DNA from: Hydractinia symbiolongicarpus
Taxonomy: Eukaryota; Cnidaria; Hydrozoa; Anthoathecata; Hydractiniidae
DNA length: 64,000 nt
Assembly (NCBI RefSeq): GCF_029227915.1
Contig: NC_079875.1
Location: 5,270,001 to 5,334,000 of the forward strand
Reading direction: 5' to 3'
The translations under genes and the position numbers were made by a program. Under the pieces are notes generated by a model. It searched no databases. It was not told where the DNA came from and worked only from the letters and a program-made list of their open reading frames with translations. Shown one piece after another: positions 35,201 to 48,800 of this stretch. The stretch's first letter is position 1; each line of letters opens with the position of its first letter.

Positions 35201-36512
35201 AGTTCTTTTGGACAGATTTTCTAGCTTGCTAGCTTTATACTTGCCAGTGAGTGAGATAATATTATTCTGTAGGAATATCCCATAAAAGAGCTTGTTCTAG
35301 TTAGCTACAATCGTCCATAAAATATGTTGACTCTGGAAGTTCAATTACAAGGACCAAAAAGTTTTGCAAAATCAGAAAAATCAAAATAGCTAGCTACATA
35401 TTCTACAGATATTACTTGTATTGTAGTTATATTGTAGGCAAAGGACATAGAGTAGCACATCATGTTTTAAACATTCGTTTTGTGGGTATAATCAGAACAA
35501 CTTTCAGAAAAAGAAAACGATTTCTGATCGGGAAATGCCATTATTTTTTTACCACGAAGTAATATACCTATGTATCAAAAATTTCGCCGATAATAAATAA
35601 TTTCTGTTTCTTTAACTTGACTTGACTTGTTGTTTTGTTTAAAAATTTTAGATTTTATTGATACATCAGGTTCTAAGCAAAATATATCGCTGTCCCGTGA
35701 TATATTGCATCCGGAACAGACTGCAGTACTGTTACAACAGAATCCCGGCGCATATTTCGGCAGATTAAACCTTTATCGCCTTTTTATCAAATGATGGTTT
35801 TAGACTGGTTTAATAAAATGGAGCATTTTTCACTACTATCATTCCAATGAATATCAATGTTAACAATGAAAACAATAAAACCAATTCGCACGATTAAAAT
35901 GATCGGGTGAGATGGAGACAAACATTTTAGGAAAATCTTTTACACATTCTAAATATTAACAAAAGGGAAAGTGCATTACACAACCAAGACACATTTATTC
36001 AGACATTATTTGACTTACTTGAAACTTTACGAAGCCTGTATGATAACTCATACAAAACGTACTGTGTTAAACAAAAATTACATTCCTTTAACTACTGATC
36101 AGTTGTACCTTATATCAATTTCTCTTCTCTGTGTCGACATTGCGCAATTTTTTAATTTGCTTAGGTCAAGCCTTGATATTAAAAGCAGGTTGATTTTTGC
36201 CCTGATTATAAGACCGTGAATTTTCCATGCATAAATAGCATTAACATATATGATTTCACAGAATAAGCTTGCGCATTATATAAAAGTAAAAAGTATAAAC
36301 TGGTTGTGAATATCACCTCACAGTCAAACAATTGTGTGGCTGAAAAGCCTTTAGGATTTGTTCACAAGCTTTATGTCATTGACACTTAGTTTATCAATAC
36401 CTAGTCATAAGTGACTAAATCGATTAAAAAACATCTACCTATAACATTATCGGTAGGAAATAACACACTAATAAAATATGCCAAACCTGAATAGAACATG
36501 AAACTGCCGCTA

Positions 36513-36716
36513 CAATCCCAGTCAAAATATATTGGCAGTAAGCTACAAAAGTGCAGTATAATCCTTTCCTACCACCTCTCCCACATTATCAATGTTTGGA
36601 AACATGTTAGCACAACTTTTGAACCTTGATACTGGGGAAAAGGGGGCTTTGTACTTATCTTGCTCTTGTTGCACATGTAAAAAGGGTTTACTGCCATTAT
36701 TTTTGACCGGATTGTC
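36513..36716. mobile_element. Small inverted-repeat element inside unit D
   Basis: Left end TACAATCCCAGTCAAAATAT and the reverse complement of the right end, ACAATCCGGTCAAAAATAAT, are similar and also resemble the ends of the 6268-6653 element. About 110 bp of it (from TTAGCACAACTTTTGAAC) is repeated at about 37380-37490, so a second copy or a local duplication is present. Confidence 0.6.
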
Positions 36717-36992
36717 TGAATTTCAAGAAAAAAAATTGAAAAGAGTTGTGGTCTTTTTCTTCCTAGAGAAAGTCAAAAAACACGTAGACTTGAGCCTAGT
36801 GTCTATGAGACTACTATTCTGTAACAAATTCAGTGAAATGATGAGTAAGGTTAGGTACCAAAATTTGAAGAAAGAGAAAAGGAAATCAAATAATATTCAA
36901 CACAAGAAATAAGCTCTCATCCTAGCCTAAAATAACGTATTAAATAAAGTATAAAATACCTGTCAACGCCTAAAAACCAGTTTGCCACTGAC

Positions 36993-37235
36993 ATGGTTAT
37001 AGGCAAGGACAATTCCATGCCAATTTTGGCTGCAAGCAAAGGTTCAATTACACATGTTGGAAAACTTAATCAGAGAAACCAACGCGAAACAGATATGATG
37101 AGAACAAGGGGGCGAGAATTCAAATTCATTGAAATCCCAAAGGAATCGATGAAAGACAGAACATTGTCCGCACTGTTCTTGCACAACCGGTTATCCAAGG
37201 TATGGATGCCTAAAATGTATTATATATATATATAA
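36993..37235 (+). other. Unrecognised 80-codon frame in the unit D insert
   Basis: Hydrophilic, with no cysteine pattern or membrane segment. Nothing around it resembles a promoter or splice sites. It may be a fragment of an inserted element; I do not call it a gene. Confidence 0.15.
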
Positions 37236-38479
37236 AAACTATGTTCGTATTTAAAAGTTCTTATATTCCATGAGTCACAAGTGTGTCACATATGCGTCAC
37301 AAGCTATCTAGTACTATGTTGTGAAAGAATTTAATGCGTCACATGCGCCACTTCCAAATTTTTAAAAGAATAGTATATATATTAGCACAACTTTTGAACA
37401 TTGATACTGGGGAAAAGGGGGCATTGTACTTATCTTGTTCTTGCTACACAAAAAAAGGGTTTACTGCCATTACTTTTGAAAGGGATTGTAGTAGCCTAGA
37501 TTCTTGCGTAAATATGGGCTAGCACAAACAGGTAGCTTGGCAGTGCAATACTTTAATAAGCTTATTCTGAATTTATATGTAGCTCAAAAGCATTAAAAGC
37601 TGCTTAAAAATTAATTATTCTTACAGGAATTAAAAAAACCAAAACAGATGATGCTAAACGGCTATGATATACACCGTTAGTTCGGAATCTACAAGGAGAT
37701 TTGTATCGATTATTGAAATATATTGTACAACTTTTTACTAATTTACGTTTTGAATGAGGAAGGTTTGGAAATGAAGATCACACCGCAATATCTGTTCTGC
37801 TATACCATTGTTTAAATATCTCAAGCTTCAACTATGTCTTCTGTTTAAAGCATCTAACACATTAATGTGCAAATCGTGCATGAATTCTCTAGAAAACTTT
37901 CTCCAAGTAGTTAACAAATCCCGCTTTGCAATGGATTTTGTAAAATACAAATTTTATTTTAAAACTCCTTACTTTTGAAAGTGCTCAAAAATCCCTGAAC
38001 AGCTTTTATTTAACTTGTCCCTGAACAGCTTCTCTTTTACGTAAGAATTTATAACAAAAATCTTCCTGTTCTCCAACACACAAACCTGTCGCCATAGGCA
38101 CAAAAACTGCCGCATATTTCGTTGTGTTAAATGTAAGCCTGGGTATTCATATTTTCTAACGTTTCCTATCACAATAAAATAACATTGTGTCTACGGCAGA
38201 GAAGCCAACGGAAATATTACACGTTAAACATAAATGTTTCATATATTCCTATTGAATTTTGACTAAAAACAAAAGATGCTTTTTATGCTTATTTTCCGCA
38301 GCTATGCACTAGCACACAAGAATAGTATGTAGGACTTTGTTAAAGAGCGCAGTCTAGGCAACATGCACGAGAAAGTCCTCGACTTTAAAACGAAGTATTA
38401 ACAAATAGAAGTTATTTCTAGCACCGGAATTATATTACATTCAACTTTACAAAAAGTTCTTTTTTGCCATTTGTCCAAC

Positions 38480-38668
38480 TCAGTTTTTAAAACACTGTAA
38501 AAATTTTCTTCCGGCTTCCATTAAACTTTTGTAGCTTCTGTAAGAATCACGGTAGATACAATCCACGTTGTTTTTGTTACATTTGCCTGGTAAAAACGTA
38601 CCTCTGTAGTGCTTGAAAAAGGTATGGCCATATGTTTTCGATTTTAATTTAATGTGTGTACCGTGTGT
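38480..38668 (-). pseudogene. 3' fragment of a toxin paralogue, inverted
   Basis: On the minus strand about 62 codons match the C-terminal end of copies B and C (the HIKLKSKTYG stretch, a GTF-PGKC block, CIY-DSY and the LMEAGRKF run), then stop at TGA 38480-38482, about a dozen residues before the paralogues do. The 5' break at about 38668 falls inside the pore-forming module. No signal peptide or repeats exist, so it is a remnant. Some residues are closer to B and others to C. Confidence 0.85.
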
Positions 38669-38731
38669 TGTCTGGCGCTACTGTTTAATTGGATTTTTAT
38701 AATTTACAAAGAAGTATTGCAAAGTATTTCG

Positions 38732-39046
38732 ACTGATAGCCTTGTGGTAGAGCACTCGCTTCCAGTGCGGAAGGTCTCGGGTTCAAACCCCGGACGGGTC
38801 ATGTCAGAGACTATAAAAGCGTGAATCTGTCCTTTCTGCTTAGCGCTCAGCATGAGAATAGGATTGATATCTTAGGCAGTTGTCTAGTTGAGCGATTGCT
38901 GTGCTTGCTCGACTTTATTGCTCAAATGGAGCTTTAAATACTTTAGGACCCCCTTCGCAGGACTCTCTTGGAAAGCAGTGCCAGTACGAACTAAAGAGGC
39001 TATCCTGGAAAAATAATTTCAATACTAATAATAATAATAATAATAA
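38732..39046 (+). mobile_element. tRNA-headed SINE with (TAA)n tail
   Basis: The head at 38732-38802 has a pol III A-box-like stretch (TAGCCTTGTGGTAGAGCA) and a B box GGTTCAAACCC at 38780-38790. A body of about 200 bp follows, ending in TATCCTGGAAAAATAATTTC and a (TAA)n tail at about 39023-39046. The head lacks convincing acceptor pairing and CCA context, so this is a SINE and not a working tRNA gene. Confidence 0.85.
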
Positions 39047-42000
39047 GGTAACATAGTTGGTTTCAATTTACGAAGTCGCAGTGCTGCATTTCACTTTCTT
39101 AAGTTAGCTCTGTAGCAATTACCCATACAAGTGAAAGGGAAAAAGATATGGTTCGTCGCCGTATAAGTGTAGAAACATTTGCATTGTTTCAGAACCAAAC
39201 TACGATTGTTTCTGACAGATCAATTTCCGTATAATTGCACATTATAGAGTGAATAATTCCAGTCCTGAAACTGTTATCAATAAAACAAGGTAACATAAGC
39301 TTGTATATTGCTATTTGTCACTAACTTTTGAAAACATTTTACTTTAAGTTTGCATAAGAAATAATTAAAAGCATTACATGTCACGCAAATGGATTTGGCG
39401 CACGCTAAGCAGGTGTGCGATGACACAAAACTGTGTTTGAGTGATTTTGCGCTGCTTTAGTGGCCCGCGACATGACCAGCAATCTCAGACTTGGAAAAAT
39501 TTGGAGAGAGAATTTTTGAACGAATTATTGTCTTAGAAGGGCCGACATTTCACGAAAATGAGCTTTTTAGACTGCAGTTACTTCTTAAAAGGCTGTGCCT
39601 TTGTCTTACTACTAGATCTAAGCAAGACCATTTTGTTGAAATTTTAAAGTAGCTGGGCGGGCCCTTTTAATATTTTTATTAAAATTATTTCTTTCTTTCG
39701 TCCATTTTTCTTCTGAAAATTGTGCATCAATGCCTTGATCATTCAATTCAAATAAACGACCAGAAGATGATTGGCAGCTGCAATCAATGAATACTTTTTT
39801 AGTTTGACACCCCCTAAGTTGAGTTAAAAATAATGAACAGATGAAAAACAAGATAGAAATTAATTTTATTTAACACACTAAGATGTAATTAAATTAGTAT
39901 AACTCCAACCTGTGGCGTTATTTCGTTAATTAGGTAAAAAGCCATTTGCGTTAATTTTAAATTACTTTTTATCCAAATATGAGAGACTTCGTAAAGAGTG
40001 GAGAATCAGCTTCATTTATTGTTGTGTATTAAAATTCATTCTCTTTAAAATAACAATAAATGAGTAATACTCGAAGAATGGTATCTAGAGAATTCATGCA
40101 TCATTTGTACCTCAATTAGCAAAATCAAAATGGTATTTTTCTTTTTATGTTCCCCCACTAAAATGTGGCTTAGAAAAAAAGTGAAAATACTTAGCTTGAT
40201 TCAAGCAGACCTGATGTTTTCAGAAGGTGCTTGTATTTCTCTAACTTAAACATTCCTTGACATTAGATGTGTCAATTCTGTTTGCTAAAAAAACAATTAA
40301 TTCAATTTGTTATTCAGAAGCTTCATTGTAAATCACAAGCTTTTCTTTAAATAAATATATCGACTAGGATTCTGTTTGTTTAAACACATTTTATCGAAAA
40401 ATGCACTTTTTCTTTGATGAAGTAAACACAATTGGTTATTAGAAGCTACATTATAAAATTTATTTTGAAAAAAAGAAGTTAAAATGAACCTTCTGAATTA
40501 AGTTTTTCCAATTAAACTCAGCAAAGTTTAATGCCAAGAAGGTTAGAGATCCAGATTTTCGGGACGGATTTCAGACACTATTTAACTTTAAGAATGACCA
40601 AATCATTCAGGATTCTGTTTGTTTAAACACCTTTTACACAATAGGACACCTTTTCTTTGATGAATTAATCACTTAATTCTTCTAAGTTCGCTTGCTCCTG
40701 CCAACTGATGATGAGTATAATGAGTGTATTTGAACGAAAAATTCCTGTATCCTGCTATGTTCAACATTGAAATACGCAAATCATGACGCAATGAACAAAG
40801 TATTAAAGTAATTAATAAATAATATCCTAATATTTTGAAACTTTTCATTGGCTTTGAGATTTTTCTTTCTTTGCCGTAATAGAACATTTCCATATTAAAA
40901 AATCTTCCACCATTAAAAGTTATGACAAGACAATTTTTTTTTGCCCTTTTAAAACAATAGCTAAACACTATATGGAATATTTATTCTATTCATCTTTTCT
41001 CCATATTTTCAAGCATTGAGACTTAACTTGACATAAATAAATCTTTAGAATACCGTACTATTTATTACAGTGTAAACAACGAATTTAATAAACTTACATC
41101 GTCAAATTAAAAGCGCACAAAACATTATACAATATTTTATAAAAACATTTATAGATGTTGTCTAATAATTTTTACATAAAATCAAAGTGGTTATATTTAT
41201 TAAATACTAGCTTAGTGAAATATACTAATTGTCAGAAAAAATGCTTACCCTGAAGTTGGAGATGAAACGGGTAACATGTTAAAATGTGTTAATCAAAAAA
41301 GATGTGTTTTTTATGTGTAAACTCTCTGCTTTATATTTTTAAGTCTTTTGAAGTTAATATTTTTCAGTTTGCTAAAGAATTTCTAATTAAAACAAAACTG
41401 TTAACCTTTTTAGAGCATTGGAATAATAAGAAATATATTTTAGGTTAGACTAAAATGTTCCCAAACATTTCACTGGCTGTTTGGTGTCATCATCTACCTA
41501 AATTTTTAAACAAAAAATTGCAAATTTTTAAATTAGCTCAAATAATTCGTCGGTTAAAAATTTATTGCTACGTAAACTATTTTTAAAATCAGTAAAGAAA
41601 ATGTTTTTCCATCGATAAAGTAGGTTACCAAAATATGCACCATGGTATCATAATCTTGAGACACACCTTTCTTGTATCACCACAAATTTAATATCCCCAT
41701 GCGAAAACCTTCTTTAAAACTCCATTTACCGTAAGATAAACGCCGTGTGAGGAAACTAGAAACAAATAAATCAGAGTGATAGATATTATTACAAATTCCA
41801 GACTGAATTTACCAAGCCGTTCAAAGTAAGATCTCTGTGTCACTGATGTGAACTCCATCCTCGCAGCTTTTGAATAACAATGTAGTAAACAGACAGCTCG
41901 AAAGTTAAAGAAACTATATACATTTTACAAACTATATAGACAACATCTTTACATCTTTGTAAATTATTACTTTTTTATAATGAATTTGCTACTTTTTTGT

Positions 42001-42465
42001 TGCGACCTTCTAAAATATAGAAATACTATCTTTTTAATATTTTTATTATATTATCGGCGCTAAAATTAGTCACGGTCTGCAAATTTTAGTAGTAAATATA
42101 ACAGTAAATAACAGTAAATAGAAAGCTTGTTTTGATAAGAAAACATCTGCAACACGAATAGCTCTACTTAGTAGAAATATCGTATTACTATCTTACGTAA
42201 ACCTCTAAAAAAGGATTTAGAAAAGGATAAGTTATTTTCTCGACTTTCTTGCATATTTATATCTAATATTATAAGATCTAGCTAGTTTAAGAAATAATCG
42301 AAGTTCAATTCATTAAAAAAGATAAGTGCTTCTATTGAGAAAATCATGGATGTTAAATAAACGCATGCCGTTTTTCCGTCATTTTCTGTTAGATTTTGCT
42401 GTTTTGCTTAATTTTAAGGTATTTTTTTAACCTCAATGTTCATAATGTTCATTGGTTTATCGCAA
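39047..42465. other. Repeat-rich intergenic stretch
   Basis: No convincing gene. A diverged direct repeat with GATTCTGTTTGTTTAAACAC is present at about 40369 and 40612. The minus-strand ORFs at 39618-39851 and 40669-40968 lack domain features and flanking splice sites in consistent phase. Confidence 0.4.
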
Positions 42466-42803
42466 CTAGTTTTTGTATAAGTCAAGAAAGTCAAACATCC
42501 GATCCGTATCCGCGTAGAATAATTTCTGACAACTAATGCTTAAAAGCCTACCTTGAACTTCTGATCCAAACTGAGTCTCTGTTTTAACAACCGTTAAAGC
42601 CATGTTATTAAACGACTGTGTGTGAATGTTGCTTTCTTGTGAAAACACGGAATTGTAATCAACATCACTGAGTGGTTTAATACGTGCAAGCTCCCCATAA
42701 GTTAGTTTTAACTGAAAATAACTTTTGCCACGATTCATTGTGCCATAAATGGATTCAGAAATGGTGGAGTAAAAACGAATGTTTGTAATCAAGGAGTCCA
42801 TCG
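42466..42803 (-). CDS. Modular secreted gene, last exon
   Basis: Acceptor GATTTTTTTAG in phase 1, frame AMDSLITNIRFYSTISESIY, 111 residues to TAG at 42466-42468. No hydrophobic C-terminus. Confidence 0.75.
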
Positions 42804-45800
42804 CTAAAAAAATCATATCACAGAACGTACTTAACATCTCCTGCGATAGTACTTTCAAATTTCCCTATCCACAACTCAGTTTTAAGGCATGGAAACATAA
42901 AGAAGTAATTTACCTGTCCATGACTTTCCATTGTTGTTTGAAAAGAAGCAGTTGTACGTATTTCCTCTAAAATGAAAAAATTAGAACTATTTATCAATCT
43001 AACAATATGATCTATTAAATATATATCTATTAAAAACAGCATAAGGTGAGCTAATGCTCGAAGAAGAGATAATGTTGCTGTAAAAGTTAGAACTATTAAT
43101 TGTTATCATTTGTGGAAGAGGGAAAAGTTACCAAATTCCTTTGCAACAGTAACTTTCAATCAAGTCCATTTTAATTAGAACATGTTACTTTTTAACGTCT
43201 ACTATTTCTGAAATAATTGCTTAGAACTGTGCTTTAGAAGCAGATATTTGTGTTTGTTCGTGTTTATTTTGTTCAGTTTGGTAATTCAATTTTAAATGGA
43301 GGGGTTATGAAATTTTTATTTTTGTACTTTTTTTTGTAATTTTTCTTTTTCTTTTTTAAGTTTAATATGATTTTATCGTTGGTTGTGGTAATTTGAGAAA
43401 ATGTTTTTTTTCCTTAATTCGTTATTTCAAAATTATCGTAAGGGAACTTACTCCCATCCGACTTCCGCCGACCACTTCTGGTTGCAACGGGCGTCTACTT
43501 CACCCCTCTTAAAAGCCTCTTTTGGTCTTCCTTATTCCATATTATTAGTAAAGTGAAACATAAGAAACTTACTTATCGCCTCCTGGATTGCAAATAAAAA
43601 CAGTGTCACCCAGTGGTGTTGTTGCTTTGAGTATAGATCTCACGTCAAGGTTATAATCATCCCAACCTGTTGTCATGAATATTAAAAAAGTTTCTATTAT
43701 CTAATGTTTCGAACAGACATTTGTATAAAGTCTTATATAGCCTCTGATTTTCTCGACATATTTACTGCAATTTTCAAACATCCTGTCACAAGAGTGAGAA
43801 TATTGTGTTGAGGAGTACTTGTAAACATAACGCCAGAAGATTTACCAATAATAGAATACAGCGAGAAAGCTTAAAAAACGTAGACAACCTTGGAGGGAGA
43901 AGTGAACAAAACTAATTAATCTGTGTGTATGCTCCCAAGGTGCCTGTTTTTAGCTTTAGAAATATTACTGCTTACCATCAATCTCACTGAATAATATAAA
44001 CATTATAAACAAGCAAGTTGATACTAGGCTACAGCTAATGTAGGGTAATATTAATTTCCCCATGACATGATAGTATTTATGTTAATTAAGGATGTTTTGT
44101 ACTTTAATCTACTGAACGGAAAATCGTAAAATTTACTATGCATTTTTTTATGGCTGGATATTTCTGTTTATTTAGTGACCATTTTATTCTCTCTAAGATT
44201 AATAAATTGATTGATAAAAAAGCATTCTAAACATTATTTAAGGAGTTTAATTATGGGGTCATTACTGACATCAATAAAATTGTTGATAATCTCTCTTAAG
44301 TTTGTCTGTCAAGCAATTGGATTTAGTCACAGGCCATATAATTAGTCTATAATAAATAAATAAAACAAATAGGACAGAAGATGCTACTACCTTCCAGTAT
44401 CTTTACTGTAGTTGGCATAACTCCCCTCCATGATGGACAATGAGTGCTCAATCTTCTACCATTGACAGTATGGAAAATGAAAGATTCGTTTTCCATTAGA
44501 CAAGAGATGCTTGATTCATGACTGTATTGAACTATGTGATTGTCTCGTAAGTAATACAATTGACTGCGTTTAGTGGTATCAGCGAAATAACTATATTGCT
44601 GCTTGTAGATAGTTTGCTTGGAGTAGAGATATCTACCAGTGTTTTCATGAATCAACAAAGCATCCTTGGTATACTTAAATCCACTTTGACATTTGCTGTT
44701 GGTTGTCACTTTCAGATCGTTCTCACGCACATCCCAACATCTCCCGCTGTTCACATTTTTTATTCGAAATTTCTTGTGTTCATCTTAAGACGTTTTATAA
44801 TATTCAAAGTACATAATAAAACAAAAAACAACAACAATAACAAAAACAGCAATATTATAACAGAAAAACAGCAATATTATAACAGAAATATTATAAAAAC
44901 GATATTCTGGTGTATTAATAGTCCAGTTGTGTTCTTTTTAGTTTTCTTTAAGGTCCTTCTTAACATCCCTTGAAATTTACCATAAAGGATTTTGAAAGTA
45001 CAAAGAATACAACTACTTCGTTTTAAGACGTTTACTTATAATAAATTGTATTTAATTACATTTACAACAATCATTTTGTAATAAGAAGCACAATCAATGA
45101 CAAAGTGGATCCTTGTACGGTGCAAACAACTGGTCTAACACACTAACATTCTGCTTCTGTCTGTACTTCTGTCTGTGTTTGGTTTTTAAAGTTAGTGAAG
45201 CTATTGTAATTCCAAATTTGAGGCCAAATAACTTAAAACGCATAGAGATAACTGAAATCATGTCCTACTTAGGTAACTAGCGACAAATCGGGACAAAAAG
45301 GATAATTAGTCGAAACTTTACGACGCTATACATTAGCGTTTCCAATCCTGCGTAATAGTGGCAAAGGGTTAACGTATTTCTGTTAACTGGCTTACATATC
45401 AGAAATTAAACCTTCGTATCTCAGAAACGCGTTCGGTAAAAGCACACGTCAAAATAATCTCTTGACTTTATAAAAAACTCCTTGTACAAAAACGTCATTA
45501 AAATGTGTACAGTTAATATCTTTTGCATTCTTCTATATCCTAAGTGGAATTTCCATGGTTCTATCGACTTGTATTAAAAATAATAATAATTATAATTACA
45601 ATTGTAATAATCCTCTATTACTATTTTTAATGTATGGTTATTCGTTATCAGCATACATATCAACAGAGCCTCGGTAATCTCTTTTTTAACTGCTAATACA
45701 CAAACCTTATTCGACCGAGTTACAATTTTATAATGCCTAGCATGGATTAAATAAACAATTTTTTCGCACTGAAAGCCAATAAGGTTTTTAACGATCGTTT

Positions 45801-48800
45801 TTAATACAATTTTTCCTCTTTAATTCCCAATTAATTCTTTTTTTTTTACATCATATTTACATTTTTAATGCAGTACGATTAAGGGAAAGATCAAAATAGG
45901 AAATAGATGAAAAAAGATAATGTTTTTGCTATGCTTGTCTCTTTGCAGCGTGCTTTTTGTGTGATAAAATTAGAACATCAAGGTTGCTTATCATTAACCC
46001 ACGTGATTGCTTACTAATATCAGTTTCTATTGCACTAAATATCACGTCGTTTTCATAATTTTTATTGTTTGTCGATACCCGCATGCAACAGCTAGCCTGA
46101 ACTTCGAAAGCAGCAATAATACAGACGTCTTTATGAGAGAAAACTCGAATGTACAAGGCAACAGACTTATAACGCTGGGAATTGCGGAAAGGAACACCTT
46201 AACATAGGTTTAACTTAAAAAAAGTACAAAAATTGCCTTTGCTCAAATGATTAAATTTAAAATGAAGTTTCTTACTTAGTTTGCTTCGTCCGAAAAAAGT
46301 AAATCCCCATTTGAATTCCTTCATTTCAGCACGTTTGCCACTAACATTGCATTCTTGATAAGGACAGTAAGTAAGAAGACCATGAATATAGTAATCTATC
46401 TTTCCTCGTATGGTTCTTAGTTCTTCTACATTCGCTTTCCACTGTATGTTAACAAGACAGAGGCGCATTGCAGGATCAACTTGCGTAAGCTAAATATAAA
46501 AAATGTTCTCACATCGTTAAGATGAAAGACTTTCATACACTTGGAACCAAAAACGGAGAATGTTTTTGTAGCTACAATGCAAAGGTAGAATCTGATTTTA
46601 CAACTACCTTCTTAAGGTTTGCATTTTCACGAACTTTTTTAACATATGTAGCCATTTTTAGTTGTTTTTCTTTCTTTCTTTTCTTTATTTTTTTTGATTG
46701 ACTATTTTTTACTTGACTATTTTTATAGAGGTATTTGTTTTGCAGAAAAGGGAAAAATTTCAAAGTAAGCTTTGTCTTTTTTAAACAAATAATATCAACC
46801 TTCACCAAAATAATGTTCACTATAAAAACCTCATTATTATTTTGCACAAAATAAAATAAGATTCTAAACTATATAAAAAGAAATCGTCTCTATTTTAACT
46901 AAAAACCATAATTTTAATGAATTTGAAGTGATCAACATAAGTTCTTTCTACCTTAATCCGCAATACATTTGTGTCTTGATCTGTAGTTAAAAAGTTTGAT
47001 CCACATTTCTCTTCCAAGGATTGCATCTCATCATGTGCCAATGTGACAAATGGCGGGAAATAAAATTCGAGTTTATAATTTGTTGCTGTTGCATTTCCAT
47101 CGTTTACAATTTTAATATTGCGCACAGTATTTAAGTATCTAAAACATCATGTTATTAGTAACGGAAATTTATTTTTTTTCTTTCTGACGGTTACCTTAAG
47201 GGAAATAATTGTTGTGAACTAACATTTCTGTCAATGTCACAAATGTCCCGCTAAAATTATTAAAGAACTTGTGATTTGAAATTATCGGCAAGTTTGGATT
47301 TTTTTGTTCTTTTCAAGAAATAATTTTTCTTCTCATTTAACCAGTACTTGTGTCATTTTTTTATGACTCTTATATAGAAAAACCATAACAAAGAATGTCT
47401 CTAATTCATTCTTCGCTAAATTCGTGATATTTAATCCTCGCGAAATACTACGAGTTGCTAACTTGAATTAAAATTAATTCACGAAAAAGTTGATATTCTT
47501 ACTAAATACTGGCTTGATACAACATGTGACAAAAGTATGAACTACAAAATATGTAATAATGTGCATATAAAATTTCTTATTTCTTATTATTTTGTGAACA
47601 TCTTGGCAGCTTCAGAGCTATTGACGTCAGTTTTTGGCAATGACCCCAATATTTTCCATATTTGTTATTTCATGGTTTAGTATTTTGTTATGTTATGAAT
47701 AAAAAAAATGATCCTTATTTTTTTAATAAAATATTATCTGCTAAATTGGACAAGTGAGGTAAAAAAATTCACTAATCCTGTTCAAAGGACTTATGGAATT
47801 TTGTAAGGTAGAAACTAAAGCCATTTCTGATACAAATTTAAAAATAAGATTTGGAAAGAAAAATAATTTATGATGTTTAAATGTAAAAAAGAATAACAAA
47901 AAAAACTTTCCGACAGACATTAGTTCTTTCTAGGATAGTAAAATTATGGATAGTTACCCAATCGGTTGTGTGGCATGATCAAAATTGATTGACGGAAGTG
48001 GTTTCAGTAGTAAAGCGCGAGAATAGTTATTTCCTTGTTTCTGCTGAATGAATGCATGACGAATGTATATACCATAATCATCTTTGTGATTTACAACAAA
48101 CGCCACAAACAATATATCATTACTTTCCGAAGCATCTCCCATCTAGTGTAATTGAAAACCATGTTTGAATACTATTGTGCTAACTGTTTATCTAATGCAG
48201 TGATGTTTATTTATTTATTTTTGGATCCCGCGCATGCGAATAAACTTTTAAAAGTGACACCCGATTGTCTGCTTCACTTCAGTTTAGTGAATTCAACAGA
48301 TCTTTCTATGCATTAGCGACATTGCTTTGAATTTCATGCCTTGACACTGCCATACTGTTAGATGCTGTAATCAAGCGCACCCTGTTATAATTCAAAATAT
48401 AACTGTTACACCCTGTTATAACTCAAAATACAAGATTTTTTATACTTCTTTAATTTTGTTACGAATTTAATTTTTATGAACTTTAAATAATTTTTTATAT
48501 AAGTTTTATTAAATATCATTAAAAAATCATTTAGTTCTCTTTTCGTTTTCCCTTTCACATTTTTATACTCGATTAGAAGAGCACCCGTAGATAAGCGCCC
48601 CTAAGATAACGCAAATCAAATTCATACCTGCGCAGCGCTTAGCGGTACGCTTGATTACGTATTTTCAGTATATGTATATGCTATCAGTATGTTTGTGATG
48701 CTTTATTTCGTATGAAATTTTCTTTATAATTCTTTAAACATTTTTTAAAACAAGAATGTATTGTTTTTTAAGAAATGGAAGCTTTAATTACAAGAAGTTA

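Larger units (their letters stand above)
35200..38690 (-). repeat. Inverted, eroded unit D
   Basis: On the minus strand this region repeats the tail of unit B: 35480-35790 matches 31230-31545, 35870-36500 matches about 30480-31190, 37500-37840 matches about 30230-30570, 37970-38170 matches the toxin 3' spacer (about 24140-24270), and 38340-38668 matches the toxin 3' end (about 32940-33270). About 1 kb at 36510-37490 has been inserted. Reading on the minus strand gives toxin fragment, spacer, RING-region remnant and tail, the same order as the other units. Confidence 0.75.

Noticed and set aside
36592-36912. 106-codon ORF
   Set aside because: Begins inside the small inverted-repeat element at 36513-36716 and has no domain.
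38732-38802. Functional tRNA gene
   Set aside because: Pol III boxes are present but the cloverleaf is imperfect and a SINE body and tail follow.
43975-43990. 11-nt microexon between exons 11 and 12 of the secreted gene
   Set aside because: AG and GTAAGC flank it, but including it breaks the frame, whereas exon 11 joins exon 12 directly in frame.
44560-44973. 137-codon plus-strand ORF
   Set aside because: Lies opposite exon 11 of the minus-strand gene, which has matching splice phases and better protein character.
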